DNA of 64,000 nt. Source: Phytophthora quininea (Eukaryota > Oomycota > Peronosporomycetes > Peronosporales > Peronosporaceae). Shown piece by piece: positions 43,592 through 55,042 of the stretch; the stretch's first letter is position 1; each line of letters begins with the position of its first letter. The stretch covers positions 124,001 to 188,000 of the forward strand of contig JAAVTG010000142.1 in assembly GCA_011947345.1 (NCBI GenBank), given 5' to 3'. Both the position numbers and the translations under genes were made by a program. The notes beneath the pieces were generated by a model that saw only the letters and a program-made list of their open reading frames with translations, searched no databases and was not told the origin of the DNA.

Positions 43592-45242
43592 CTACAAGGC
43601 TGTTTGCAATCTTGGGAGCTCCGGTTCTTCTTGGGGTTTCTCGCCAGGGCCTTCGACTAGCTGAGCCACGACGCGGCACACAACTGTGTCGCTGGTCACG
43701 TTCACGACAGTGTGCAGACGGTCAATGAACCAGTCCGTGGCGATGATGAAGGCGAACGCCGCAGGCAGCGCAACGCTCGGGAAGACCGTCTTCCAGACCG
43801 TCATGACCAGAACGAGGCCAGTCGACGGGACGGGCCCCACTCCGATGGAGCCGATGGCGGACGCCAACCAGATAGCCAAGTAGTCGCCAGCGTTGATCGA
43901 CACGCCACTGACCTGAGCCATGAAGACGACCGCGATGGGAGTCCCGACCGCAGCGCCATCCATACCGATGGTGACCCCCAACGAGAGAACGAATCGGTAC
44001 AACCGCGGGGAGATCACTTTGGTGGCTTCTACGCACTCCATGTTAATAGGAAGTGTTGCGGCCGAGGACGCGCTCGCCAGGGCAAACAGTTGAGCGCGAG
44101 CCATTTTCGCCAGCCAGTTGAACGGATTTTCGTTGCGAATGAAGGTGCGCAGCAGCAACGGATAGAAGACGAGCACGTGGGCCCCAAGGCCGCAGATGAC
44201 ACAGAGACAGTAGAGCGCGACGCTGCGTATGAGGACGCTCAGATCCTCCGAGTCGGCGATGGCTGCAGCAAGCAGCGAGCAGATGGCTAGCGGCGTGAAC
44301 TTGATGATCCAGCCGATGAGCTCCATGAACACATCGTACAGGTCGTGAATGACTTCAGTGGTCGTCTGGAACCTCCCGCGCGTTGCCGCGAGCGAGTACG
44401 GCTCCAAATACCACTGCAAACATCACGATGGACAGCAAGGTGCCCTCTGCGAAGGCCGATGTGATGTTGTTGGGAACGAGGGCATTGAGTTGCAACTGAA
44501 TCGCGTCGGTAAGGGTCAGATCCTTTAGCGCGCCGTCCGCACGCTCGTACGTGCCGTTGATGTCGCGCTGCAAAAAGAGGGAGGAAGTCCTATTGAACTT
44601 TTCGTAGCGGTCGTCGGTGCTGCTGTTCAAGTTGGCTACGTCGGCGAGGTCTGGGTGCTTCTCGCACGTGAGGTTGCCGTCTACGCTCACGGCTACGTAG
44701 TAGCCCGTCGTCTCGCCGCATTGGAGAGCCACGGGTGCCGCCGTCTCTACTACCCCTCTGTTGCCGTTGTGGAATGTCGTTCGGAAGAGGATTGCCATCC
44801 CCAGTCCGATGGTGGTCGCGACTGCGGTGGTGAGCAGGTAGCACGCTAGCACCCGTCCGCCGATGCGCTTGGTGTGCTGGTGCAACGACATGTCCGCCGT
44901 GCTCACGACAAGTCCCGAGAACACTAGCAGCGGCACCAGACACTCGAGTGCTCGGATGAACAGCCGGCCGATGGTGCCGATCCAGGTGATGGCGTCCGTC
45001 GGGAGGTTGACCGAGTTGAACACGAGTCCCAAGATGATACCGAGCACCACGCCGACGACGACACCACGGAGACCGTAGAGCCACCGCGCCCATTTGCTGG
45101 GTGGCGACGGCGGCTCCTCCTCCGGCTCGAGACCGGTCTCGACGCTGTTGAAAGTGTCGCGACTGTCCTCGCTGGACGGCGGCGTGACCATGCTCTCGTA
45201 CGACAGCGACGGCTGCACCGCAGGCCGAGATGCGGAACTCAT
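43592..45242 (-). CDS. Dicarboxylate/amino acid:cation symporter (SLC1/EAAT family)
   Basis: Start ATG 45242 (MSSASRPAVQPSLSYESM), acidic cytosolic leader, first helix GVVVGVVLGIILGLVF. A long extracellular loop with several NxS/T sites is followed by the transport core: the Ser-rich HP1 motif ASASSAATLP, IGMDGAAVGTPIAV in place of the usual NMDG motif, HP2 GVGPVPSTGLVLVM and DRLHTVVNVTSD in the last helix. These residues form the Na+/substrate site in the family. The frame changes near 44383 in GCGCGGG; here one base must be removed (or two added), unlike most other breaks. Expected at the plasma membrane. Confidence 0.8.
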
Positions 45243-45665
45243 GGCGAACGATGGTGGCAAAAGGCTACGTGTAGAGCTGAGCAGGAAGCGGGGAATTCGC
45301 GAGTGCAGTCGACGATCGAGTCGAGCGGGTGCAAATTGCACCATGCTGAACGGATGCGTGTAGCCATCAAGAGGCGCATCTCCTCGCGGATGAAGCTAAC
45401 TCCTAACGGTCGGAAATCCACCGCAGGCAACGCCCTCCATGCAGCACTAGGAGCAAGCTCGGGTAGTCGATGTGCATGGAGTTGATCTGCTTTGCCTCGC
45501 TCCAAAGCTTTACTGGTATCGTGCATCAACTTGAAGTGTCTCACCTCGTTGTCTGATTGGTGCAAAATCTTGAGTATACATTCAGCTCGTCAAACGACAA
45601 AGGGGAGGATCAGGTGAAGACTTCCTCGCTGCCAGCGCCGCTAGCTCCGTGTCCAGCCGTCCAGG
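45243..45665. other. Divergent promoter region between symporter and WASHC4
   Basis: No coding sequence recognised. Possible CT-rich start sites, none clear. Confidence 0.4.
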
Positions 45666-48600
45666 ATGAGCGAGGCCTCGCCCCGCAGCAAGAAGAAGAA
45701 GGACACCGTCCACGACGACCCCAGGAGCGCGCGCAGAGCTGACAGCGATGGCGTGCGCAGCAGCATCAGCAGCGACGTGTCCGATGTGTCCAGCGCGCCG
45801 TCGTCACCCTCGCAGCGCGCGCAGACGCGGCCGCGCTTCGACTCGAAGGCCTCGTGGGCAGACTCGACTCGCTTCGACATGGGGCGGGCAGACTCGCGGG
45901 CCTCGGACGTCTCGGCCAGGGACCTGCGGCTCACAGGACTGGGCAGGAACTCGCACAGCCGCCCGCGGTCGGACTCGCGCGCGTCCAGAGTCAGCAGCCG
46001 CTCCAGCGTAAGCGGCCGCAGCAGACAATCGTCGTTCGTGTCCAACTTTGGTGTCAACAAGGGCAAGAAGCGCAAGGACAGCAACGCTCTGTCCACGATC
46101 ACCGAGAACTGGAACGTGAACGATCAGTTCGGCAGCCCCTTTGCAGAGTTCGACGCTCAGGAGCAGCCGATCCGAGAGGAGCTGCAGAGGGGACTGTCGA
46201 TCATTAATGGCCACACGGTGAGTGGCGGCTTGGCACTGGGCTGCTGAGGAGAGGAGGAAGCTAATGTGGGTGAGCGTTTTGTGCAGTCGAAACTGATGGA
46301 GATCGAGGACGCCATCACGGCCGCGATGTCGGAAGTCTGGGGATACTGGGTACACTGGCCTTTAAGTCGGTATGATATGGGAAGGCTCTGACTGTATTTT
46401 GTTGTGGCTTGTCGACTTGTTAGGCGGATCCTATTCAGCTCTATCTTCATCCTGCGGAGCGGGTGGACGTGCAGGACCTGATCAAAACGGACAACGAGCT
46501 GTTTAACAAAGTCCTGACGGTCTTTTCGGTGCTGTGTGATGAAATCTCGGAGCTCAAGGTGACGGTGGAGGATAACTTTTACCCGGCGCTGATCATGTTT
46601 GGACAAGCACGCCATGGAGAGGAGGGCGAGGTGAAAGCAGGAGAGGATGAGGTGCACATTGGACGCATGCTCGCGTTTTTCCAGGATATCTCCAACTTTG
46701 TGGACCGATGCAACGCTATCACGATCAACATGGTCCATCAGCTGGCAAGCCTGTACCAGAGCTTTCAGAAGCTGTGGAAGTCTACGTTCAAGCTGGTACA
46801 CCTTCACCCAGTGTTCGACGCGCTCGCGAGTCTCCTAGAGGTCATGATTACCATTGACGCCATCGTTATTGACAATCCCAACATTATCACTTCGTGGGAC
46901 AAGTACAAACGGATGATGCAATACGTGCGCTCGGACCCGCCCCGCTACAACGTTACAGTTGACAAGGTGAAGCAGTTTGAGCGACTTTTGGTCAGCTTGG
47001 ATCAAACGATCATGAGCGCGCAGGTTTTCCAGAGCTGCATTGAGCAGGATTTCGAAGTTTTCTCTGGTGGCGATGCAGCGGATGAAGACGAAGATCTCGA
47101 TGGTAGTGATAGCGAACATAACCGCCGACGCGCCAGCAGCAGCGGTGGAGAATCCAGGATCGATATCCGCACGAACAGGGTATTTCTCGAGGAGTTTGTT
47201 CACTGCATTAGCGCAAGATTAAGTATTGCTGAGGGTGCCATTACGTCTGCTACGGAGACGTTCGAGCGAAACGATTTGGTTGGTACAGCGGGCCTTTACG
47301 TGCTGCTTCGACGGTTGCAGCCGTCCAATGTTGCAGCTGACCCTGTGCTGTACAAGCGTCTTTGGGAGCTGCAACTGAAGGCTCCTTGCGTAACCATTTC
47401 CGGCAAGATCATGTGGTACATGCCTGACTTTTGCTGAAATACTCGCCAATGACGTCGAAGAAGTTGCACCCTCCTGACATTGTGCAGTTCCGACGTGAAT
47501 ATTTACATTCCCTTGATGATGCATTCCCAGCTGATGTGACGACTGCTAGGCTGGAATTAAGTGCGTGGCTAGTGCGGATGGAGTCTTTTTCCAGCCTACA
47601 ACTCGTGGAATGGGCGATGCGTCGCGCACCCTGAGCATCCGTGGCAACCTCATTGTTAAAGGGCTCATTTTGGCGAAGCGAGTGCAAACGATGATGCACA
47701 CGCTGGTGAACCTCCACCTAGCATTGTCTATCCCGATGCCGAAGCGTGTTGTACGGCCCCTGTACACTTGCATCGAAATTTTGAAGGCCGTGGAATTCAT
47801 GTTCGCGCGAAAGAACCCTATTTTAGCGGAATCCTCATCACATTTGCTGCGGCAAGTGGCGCATTCTCTGTTCTCGTTTTTCCGCCCGCTAAAGGCGCAT
47901 CTAGAAGCCAGTAAGAAGTTCGACGATACAAAGCTCGACGTGCTGGCTGCGGTGACTGTGCTGGAGGATATCCTCAACTCTGGCGAATCATTTTCGTACA
48001 CGCGGATAACTGTTCTGGACCTTGCGGCGCAAATCGCGCTCATTTCACCAGACAACGCCAGCAGCGTCAGCGAAAAGATGGAGCAGATATGGACACGACT
48101 GTTCCGGTGGGACTTAAAGATGCTGGTGAACCTGTGAAGCTGATTTGGAAATTGCGTCTACTAAGCGACTTCCAGCGAAAGATTCGCAGTGCGTGTGACT
48201 GCTCTTTCTTTTACTGGAGCCGCGAGCTGCTGCATCCGTTTTTGTCAGATCTGTACACCCAGCCGGAGCAAGCCAACCGAATTCAATACGTGATTGGAGG
48301 CTTCCTGGATGCGATCAAGCTTCTTCGCGGGGCTCAACACGAGACGGACAATGAGCTGTATGTGAATGCGTACGCTGAGTTCATTGAGTCCGTCACGGAG
48401 GAAGAAATTGTGGACAATTTGTGCAAGGACGTCGAGAACGATCTTCGTCTCCACATCCACTCGGTGCATCTGGATCATCTGGACGCACCGAATCCAAAGA
48501 GCGCCGACTTCAAAGTGTTACATTACTATCTGGATCTCCGGCCAATTCGACTGCATGGGAAGACGCTAGACCTGCGACAGCAAGTCACACATTATCTTGA

Positions 48601-50014
48601 AAGCACGTTCTATAACCTCACCACTGTGGCGTTACACGACTGGAAAACTTACGGGGAGATGCGGAATTTGGCCAACGACAAGTATGGATTGAGTTTAGCA
48701 GACAACCACCTCCCCATGGGCTCGCTCGATCAGGGGCTGGATATCTTACAGATCATGCGCAATATCCAAATCTTTGTGGCGCGGTACAACTACAATCTAA
48801 ATCAGCAATTCTTCCTCGAACGCCGCAGTGACAAGGGTTCTCGACATCTGAACTCGATCAATATCCATTCGATCGCAAGCTCGATCCGTACACATGGCAT
48901 GGGCATCATGAACACCACTGTGAACTTCACGTACCAGTTCCTGACTAAAAGTTTGATATATTCTCGCAGTTCCTGTTCGATGAGTACATCAAGAGTTACC
49001 TCCAGCGGGAGAAACGTTGGTACAAGAAACATCGTGATGACAAGGAAGTTGATAACAAGTACCCGTTCGATCGAGCGTTCCAATTTAACAAGGATATCCG
49101 CAAGCTAGGCGTCTCAGACTCAGGCAAGACCTTTCTGGATCAGTTCCGCATGCTTATCACCGAAATCGGCAACGCACTGGGCTACGTGCGAATGGTTCGC
49201 TCAGCTGGGATGAATTACTGCAGCAATGCGATTAAGTTTGTACCAGATCTGAACCACACCCACTTCAAGTTTGAGGCTTATGCAGGCGATGGTATCCCTG
49301 AGGAAAAGAACGAGGAGACAGGGGACATGGTGCAGGAGGAGATTGTAGGCGCTAAGCTTTCGCGGGAGACGGTCGTGGCTGCACGAAACTTGGACTCGGT
49401 CATCTCGACGCTAGCGAAGAACTTTTCGGAGAACAACGACTACTTTAAGGTTCTGGTGAAAGTGTTCCAGGATGTTACTGCCAGCGATGAGCAGAAGCAC
49501 TTGGTCAACTTCTACGCCATCATCCCGGCGCTTACGATCAACTACGTCGAAACGACCGTGCAAGCTAAAGATCTCATGTACAAGAACACTCGCCGCCGGG
49601 AGTCCTATTTCTCGGACGACGGGTTTGCTATCGGTGTCGCGTACATCCTGGCCATTCTCGACCAAGGAGACGTACGTTTTGTCAAGTTCTGTCTTTTGCG
49701 CTGTCGGACTTGAAGTGCTAATTTGTATATGTGCTGTTTCTTCCTTCTCAGCAATTTGACGCGCTGCACTGGTTCGAAGAGGTCGTGCGCAAATACAAAT
49801 CGGAAGAGGAGGCCTACAACCAGAAGCAAGCAGAGCGTGAGGAGCGCAAGCGTGAACAGGCAGCTAAGAAGCAGAAAGAGACGACTGCTGAACTAATTGA
49901 TGATGAAGAGGAAGTGCACACGTTGCAGCTGACGGCGAAGCGTATCGAGTTGAACCGCCGCGAATTCGACCTACTGGACTGGTCACTTAACGGCGCTCGC
50001 ATTTTTTCAAGGAC
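45666..50014 (+). CDS. WASHC4: WASH complex subunit 4 (SWIP/KIAA1033)
   Basis: Large subunit of the WASH complex, which activates Arp2/3 on endosomes. A Ser/Arg-rich leader (MSEASPRSKKKK) is followed by the conserved body: YKRMMQYVRSDPPRY, TTVALHDWKTYGEMRNLA, LDQGLDILQIMRNIQIFVAR, SIRTHGMGIMNTTVNFTYQF, GNALGYVRMVRSAG, FSDDGFAIGVAYILAILDQ. Introns lie near 46219-46288 and 49669-49751, with one or two more about 46350-46430. Frame changes at the T run 47429-47432, T run 47585-47589, near 48130, the A run 48947-48950 and the T run 50002-50007 are each repaired by one base. The last of these gives the natural end ARIFFKD at about 50014. Full domain coverage argues for a working gene. Confidence 0.9.
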
Positions 50015-50378
50015 TAGTTACTGTCCAAGATATAGAGGCCCACGCATGAATTGTTGAATGTAAACAGCCCAAAGAATCTATCAGTGTTTTGTTTTGACTG
50101 CGTGCATAGCTGTGGATAGATTTTGGCTAGTTTGACCGCTCCATTGCAGCGTCGGAAAGAGGGAACTGCGGGCGATGACTTTTCAAAATGGCCGAGCCCT
50201 CATCGCCAGCTCACCATTCTTCTTAGTCGCAGTAGCAGAAAGATCTTTAGAGACGGAGAGTACGGATAGAGATTGTCTTCGTGGTGTAGCACGAATCTGC
50301 TATTAGAAGCAAATATTGAACGTTTGCGCCCTCCTACTGCAGGTTAGAGCACCACCCATTTTATTTGTAGCTGGTAGA
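50015..50378. other. Intergenic region, no gene seen
   Basis: Between WASHC4 and the small membrane protein, which converge here. Short frames only. Confidence 0.4.
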
Positions 50379-50614
50379 TCACTGGCGCTTCTTGGCGGCG
50401 GCGTGCTTAGCCGTCTTGGATGTTTCTTGTAGGAAGCCGATGAGCCAATAAGCCTGCCAGGAAGGAAGAGACACCCAGTCAGAGCCGTCACAGAACGCAG
50501 AATCAACACGAGTAAAACACTTACAAGCGCCAGTACGTGCAGTCCCACGAGGCCCGCTACGAACGCGTTGAGGCCGAAGCCCAGGTCGGAGCCCAGCAGC
50601 AGCGCACCCTCCAT
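50379..50614 (-). CDS. 54-residue membrane protein, two exons
   Basis: Exon 1 50614-50525 (30 codons), GTAAGT donor, acceptor CAG, exon 2 50453-50379. The product starts MEGALLLGSDLGFGLNAFVA, has a long hydrophobic stretch interrupted only by His (GLVGLHVLALAYWLIGFL) and ends in a basic tail (AKHAAAKKRQ). This looks like a one- or two-span micro membrane protein with cytosolic Lys-rich end, as found in ER complexes. I do not recognise the family. It is too short for usual ORF cut-offs. Confidence 0.55.
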
Positions 50615-50687
50615 TGTGATCCAAGTCAAATGGATCTGATTGGCTATAAAGATTTTGCTGTGGAAGCCTTTTCTTCAACTTGAAGAC

Positions 50688-50694
50688 CATCACT
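50688..50694 (+). promoter_or_regulatory. Initiator-like TCACTCC
   Basis: Matches the oomycete initiator YCAYTYY, 13 nt before the ATG at 50707 of the SHOC1-like gene. Short motif, moderate value. Confidence 0.3.
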
Positions 50695-50706
50695 CCGTCA
50701 AGCTCA

Positions 50707-53375
50707 TGTCGGAGCCATCTACCGCCCCCGCTCTCCTGGAGCTGCCACCCACACCGCTGGCCTCGCCCCCACCTCAGCAAGGCGTGGCCGAGAGGCTCAG
50801 ACGCACCCTAGAAGCACATAGCGCAATGAACGAGACCGAGAGCTGCTCCGTCCTGGACTTGTTCGCCTCCAACTATTCCCAATTCATCGACGAGTCCTTA
50901 AGCTTCAAGGACGGCGACGACGCCCACGTGGAGCGGTCTCCAGGTCCGCAGCAAGTAGAGAGAAGACCGCCAAGGAAGCTGCAGATCGACTGGTGCGAGC
51001 AATCACCAGGCTGGGAATGCCTCAAAGAGGAAGCACGACGCGCACTGAGGAGGGTTCATGCCAAGAGTGCCAAATTGCTGCTGCTAGCGAAGAGCATCCA
51101 AGTAACCAGTGTATTCAGCGGAGACTGGGGAGGGGCTAGCGGACGAACAGCTGGGCATTGATGGCGAGATCCAGCAGCTCTTGCTGCCGACTGCGTTGGT
51201 ACAGGAAGATGAGGAGAGGCTGGCTCGTGCTCGCGATAAGATCGTTGAGATGGCGAGGAAGTACCTGCAGAAGTTACAGCACTCAGAGGTGTCGCTAACG
51301 AGAGCGACTATGCAGGTCCCTTGTGTTTGGAATCTGGGGATTGTGGAGCGGAGAGTGAGCGACCTGGCTGAAAAGGAGCAACAGATACCAGAGACGGCAT
51401 CCTCAGTGATAGCCGAACCGTCATCGCGACGACTTCGTGGTGCTGGCACCGCGCCCGACCAAAGTTTAGTGAAGGACTTGGAACCATCCGGAGAAGAGAG
51501 AACAGGATCTACGACCTCGCTACAAAAAGCGTCGAGAAATACCACAGAGGCGCTTGATGAGACTGAACCTGGACTTCGCTTGGCTGTTCTCGACGAAGCA
51601 AGTCCATTGGGCACCGACTACTTTTTGAGCGACAGCTTTTTGAAAGGCAAGTGGAGCAAACCACCTGACGCTACACCGTCTGAACCCGAAGAAGACGCCC
51701 TGTCCGTAGTTGCCCAGACTACCAATTTTCAAGAACTGCTTCAGAAACTCGCTAGACCCGCTCTGTGGCATTTGGTGCACAAGAAGCTGCTTCGAGTGGA
51801 TAAAATGAATTTCCCGAACGCACTGAGCCGAATCAGCCTGAAAAAGCTCGAGACTATTATTTTCCAGCACTATCGTGTCGTTGAAGCAATGAGCTTAAAC
51901 CCGTCTGTAGCTTCTACCGCCGAGATTATGGAGGCCTGTGCAAACTTTCGCCAAGCCGCTTGGTTGCATACCTTGCGGTAAGAAACTAGGGACAACGCGT
52001 GACGTTAAGCTAACTATCTCGACTTTACCTGTCTGAACAGTATGGTGTCAATTGGCGACGTAGCTGCGGCTCGCAACGGCGGATTGGCAATGGGAATGCG
52101 CGCAAAATTCCTTTCCGGCGTGAAGTACAAATTATTGCTGGGTGTGGCAAACTGGAAGGATCTTCTCAATCTCCTAGGGGCAGCAGGATTAAAGGTTAAT
52201 CAGCAAGAACCATCCATCGTGGCCCCTGAGGTAGAAAGAGCAGCCGAAACAGGCCCCGGAAGTCCACCCTCATTCAAAAGTTGAGATCCCTTCGAGCAGA
52301 GCAAACTGCCACTCCTGTGCGGGTCATTTGCTCCGTTCGATTTCTTGAAAACGTGAGCATAACTCGAACTTTCTGGCTTGGCGGCGGGGATATAGCGTTT
52401 GACACATTCATGTGCATGTGGCAGGACGAATTACTTGATGAACTGTGCACCGAACATCGGATTTTCTTCGTGGAACGAGAGCTTTCGCCACCGATAGACA
52501 TACTCGTGGATGAGAGAAACTGTATTTGCGTGCTAGATGGGGACGTTTTTCAAAGTGAGTCTGCATCGGATAGCCGAGTTGATCTTTTTTCCACTGAGTT
52601 TTGTTTTTCAGTTGAGGCACGGATGCGGAATTTCGTCTTCAGTTTAGCCCGCCAGCAAGTGCAGTTCCAAAAATGCTGGATTATGATCGGTATGCATTTG
52701 CGCTGGTTGTGCCATTGTCCTTGTCGCTTACATCTTCCTTCTATGTTTCAGCTTTACATGCGCCGACCGATACCACAACGGGGAGTTAATGACCTTGTTT
52801 CTCGCTGCGCTTGTTCAATTTCGCGTAGAAATACAAGTGTTTGCCAGGTAGTTTTATTATCATTTGTAGCTACTGCCATGGATGACTTACACGTATTGGG
52901 CGGATGCTGCAGCTTTTCTCATGAGGAAACCAGTCGATACATCCGTGCCATAGTTGATGAGTGCGCCGAGATCGCTCTTGTTCAACATCGCATTTTGCCT
53001 CGAATGTGGTTTGAGCGTCCATTCCTGCTGGAGGAAGAATCTCAGTTTGAGCTATTTCTTGTGTCGACGAAAGTCATCAATCACTACTCCGCACAGTCCC
53101 TCTTGCACAAGATTTCAGTAGCTGATCTACTTTCCTCACGGTAAGTGTCGAGTTTCCCCAAAGCCGCCAGAGCTGACTTTATCGTGCTAGCAGTAGCATC
53201 GACGACTTGAAGCCTGTCGTCCAAAACGCAATTACAGACGAGCAACTCGAACTGCTCTGGGGGTATGGAGCTTTCCCACTGGGTGAAGTGGCAATTTTCA
53301 TGTTTTGGAATTGTTGTGTTTAGGATACTGCACCAGGATCACGGACTCAACACGGCCGGCAGAAGAATGATATGA
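50707..53375 (+). CDS. SHOC1/ZIP2-like meiotic protein (XPF-like core)
   Basis: Exons: 50707-51977, 52041-52554, 52612-52689, 52752-52857, 52913-53140, 53194-53262, 53324-53375. The disordered N-terminal half is unknown. The C-terminal half fits the XPF-like fold of SHOC1/ZIP2: RIFFVERELSPPIDILVDER, VFSLARQQVQFQKCWIMI, then helices ending INHYSAQSLLHKISVADLL, where plant and animal homologues have a similar NPxxAQ helix-hairpin-helix start. Nuclease residues of XPF are not conserved, as in that family. Frames change near 51108, at the A run 52276-52279 and the G run 52780-52783; one base each restores them. Expected role: class I crossover formation in meiosis. Confidence 0.55.
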
Positions 53376-53430
53376 CTCAGAGCTAAATGTCATCCACTTC
53401 TTGAGCAACCGATCGCAATCGCCTAATTGT

Positions 53431-54274
53431 CTATCGTTGCCCACGCATCTTCATCTCCTGCATTGCCTGGAAACGGCCGGTGTAATACCCTGACTGGTAC
53501 CACGACAACAGCAAGTTGGCCAAACCATCATCAGGCGAGTTGGTTGGTACAGCTCCGGGCATCGTAGGGAATGGCATTTGCGTCGATGGCATCGGTGGCG
53601 TCGGAACAGACGCCGACGGTGAACAATACGTAGGCTGGGGATGGAATGCCGGCATCTGAGCGCTGTTCGAACGTGGCTGAGTTGGTGCTGCATGCCGCGA
53701 CTCGGCCTGAGCTCCGCCAGCCTGAAATTGAGCCTGGAGTTGAGCATACGCTTGAGCGTAAGCAGCCTGGTACAAATCCTGCGGTGACTGTTGCGACGGT
53801 TGCTGCGGTTGTCGTTGATTGGCAAGCGGGTTCCTGTCGTTAAGATGTTGTGGTTGTGCAGCGTTCTGCCCCCACGCTCCTAGCATTGCCGACGCAGACG
53901 CCTCGTTTGACTCAAAGTCGCCGTCATTGTCTTCCCGGATGGAGACGCTCTCCGCCACTTTTTCCCCGTTGGGACGTGCAGCGGCCTTTTGTCTTCTGCA
54001 TCAATCGGTGGCAACATTTGTTGAGTTGAGAACGACAACACTAACAAGAGCGAGGCTCTTCGTATACCTGCTGGATGCCTTGTCAGTCGATCTCCCCTCG
54101 AGCGCTGGTCCGACAAGGCTTCTTCGAATGCCTGCACTCAACACACGCACACACACACACAAGACGTGAGAAACCAAGGCGTCCGGAGCCCCGTAGACGA
54201 GTGATTCGCACCCGGACGATGGCCATGTCGTCCCATTGCTCCTCCGAGTCCTGTTCGCTGCGGCTGCTCTGCAT
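53431..54274 (-). CDS. SMN1: Survival motor neuron protein without Tudor domain
   Basis: Exons: 54274-54212, 54131-54068, 53995-53431. Exon 1-2 gives SEEQWDDMAIVRAFEEAL, the Gemin2-binding helix of SMN. The C-terminus has the YG box LLLSWYQSGYYTGRF used for oligomerisation. Between them I find only an acidic segment and a Gln/Pro/Ala-rich region; the Tudor domain of animal SMN is missing, as also in fission yeast. The frame breaks at the C run 53964-53967; a fifth base joins exon 3. Role: assembly of Sm cores on spliceosomal snRNAs. Total about 230 residues. Confidence 0.8.
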
Positions 54275-55011
54275 AGCGCCGGCAACAGCGCGCGTTAGAG
54301 CCGTCCTATCGAGCTCGCTAAAGCAGCAAGCGCCACGCACCATTGACGCCATCGCAGTGACTGGAAATGGTGTGTCGCGCCACACCACGTTGAGGCTGGA
54401 TTCTCAACATTTTGGCTACAAACTATGTATCTACAGCAACGGATACCATGACTTCGTGCGGCAAGCACCTCTTTGTGCGAAGGGAAGCTGTGCACATGTA
54501 GTCAAAGGTACCCAGATGCATTGCATCAAACTTCGCGCGATGAAGTGATCGCCGCCGCCATTACTATCCGCGATAGACTGCCGTCGTACGGCCCGCTCCG
54601 TTTTGCTGTCGTTCCACTCGCAGACAGCTTGCGCTCCTCCGATTTGTGGCGGCAAAACACCTGCGCACTCGCCAGTGGTTTCGCTCGCGAGACTAACGGA
54701 TTTGCCTCGCAGAGACCGTCGACACAAAGGCCCTGGGCTTGCTCTCGAGCAGCGAGCAAAGGCAGCGGAGAAGAGGGTGTGGCTGGCTGCCGCCGAGCCC
54801 AGCAAGAAGCCCCCCATGGGCCAGCAGGGCCTCGCGGAAGTTAGCCAATTCTCACACCCCATCACCGAGCATTAATCCTCGTTTTTGCCGCCGGAGCCAT
54901 TCGCGCCCACACAGCAAATGGCTCGCGGCGCGGGCTCCGAAGCGGCATACGGGCTAGGGCTAGCGCGTGGCTGAAATTTCGTTGGGTTCAGTCAAAATGG
55001 GGCGACTGACT
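54275..55011. other. Unresolved region
   Basis: Overlapping frames occur on both strands. The most gene-like is plus-strand 54690-54875 (LALEQRAKAAEKRVWLAAAE), which might be the last exon of a small helical protein, but no upstream exon can be joined with confidence. Confidence 0.3.
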
Positions 55012-55027
55012 CTCACTTTTGCAATTC
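55012..55027 (+). promoter_or_regulatory. Initiator plus flanking element
   Basis: CTCACTTTTGCAATTCC resembles the oomycete core promoter (initiator followed by CAATT). It ends 16 nt before the ATG of the receptor-like gene. Confidence 0.4.
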
Positions 55028-55042
55028 CGACGCCAGAGCAGC

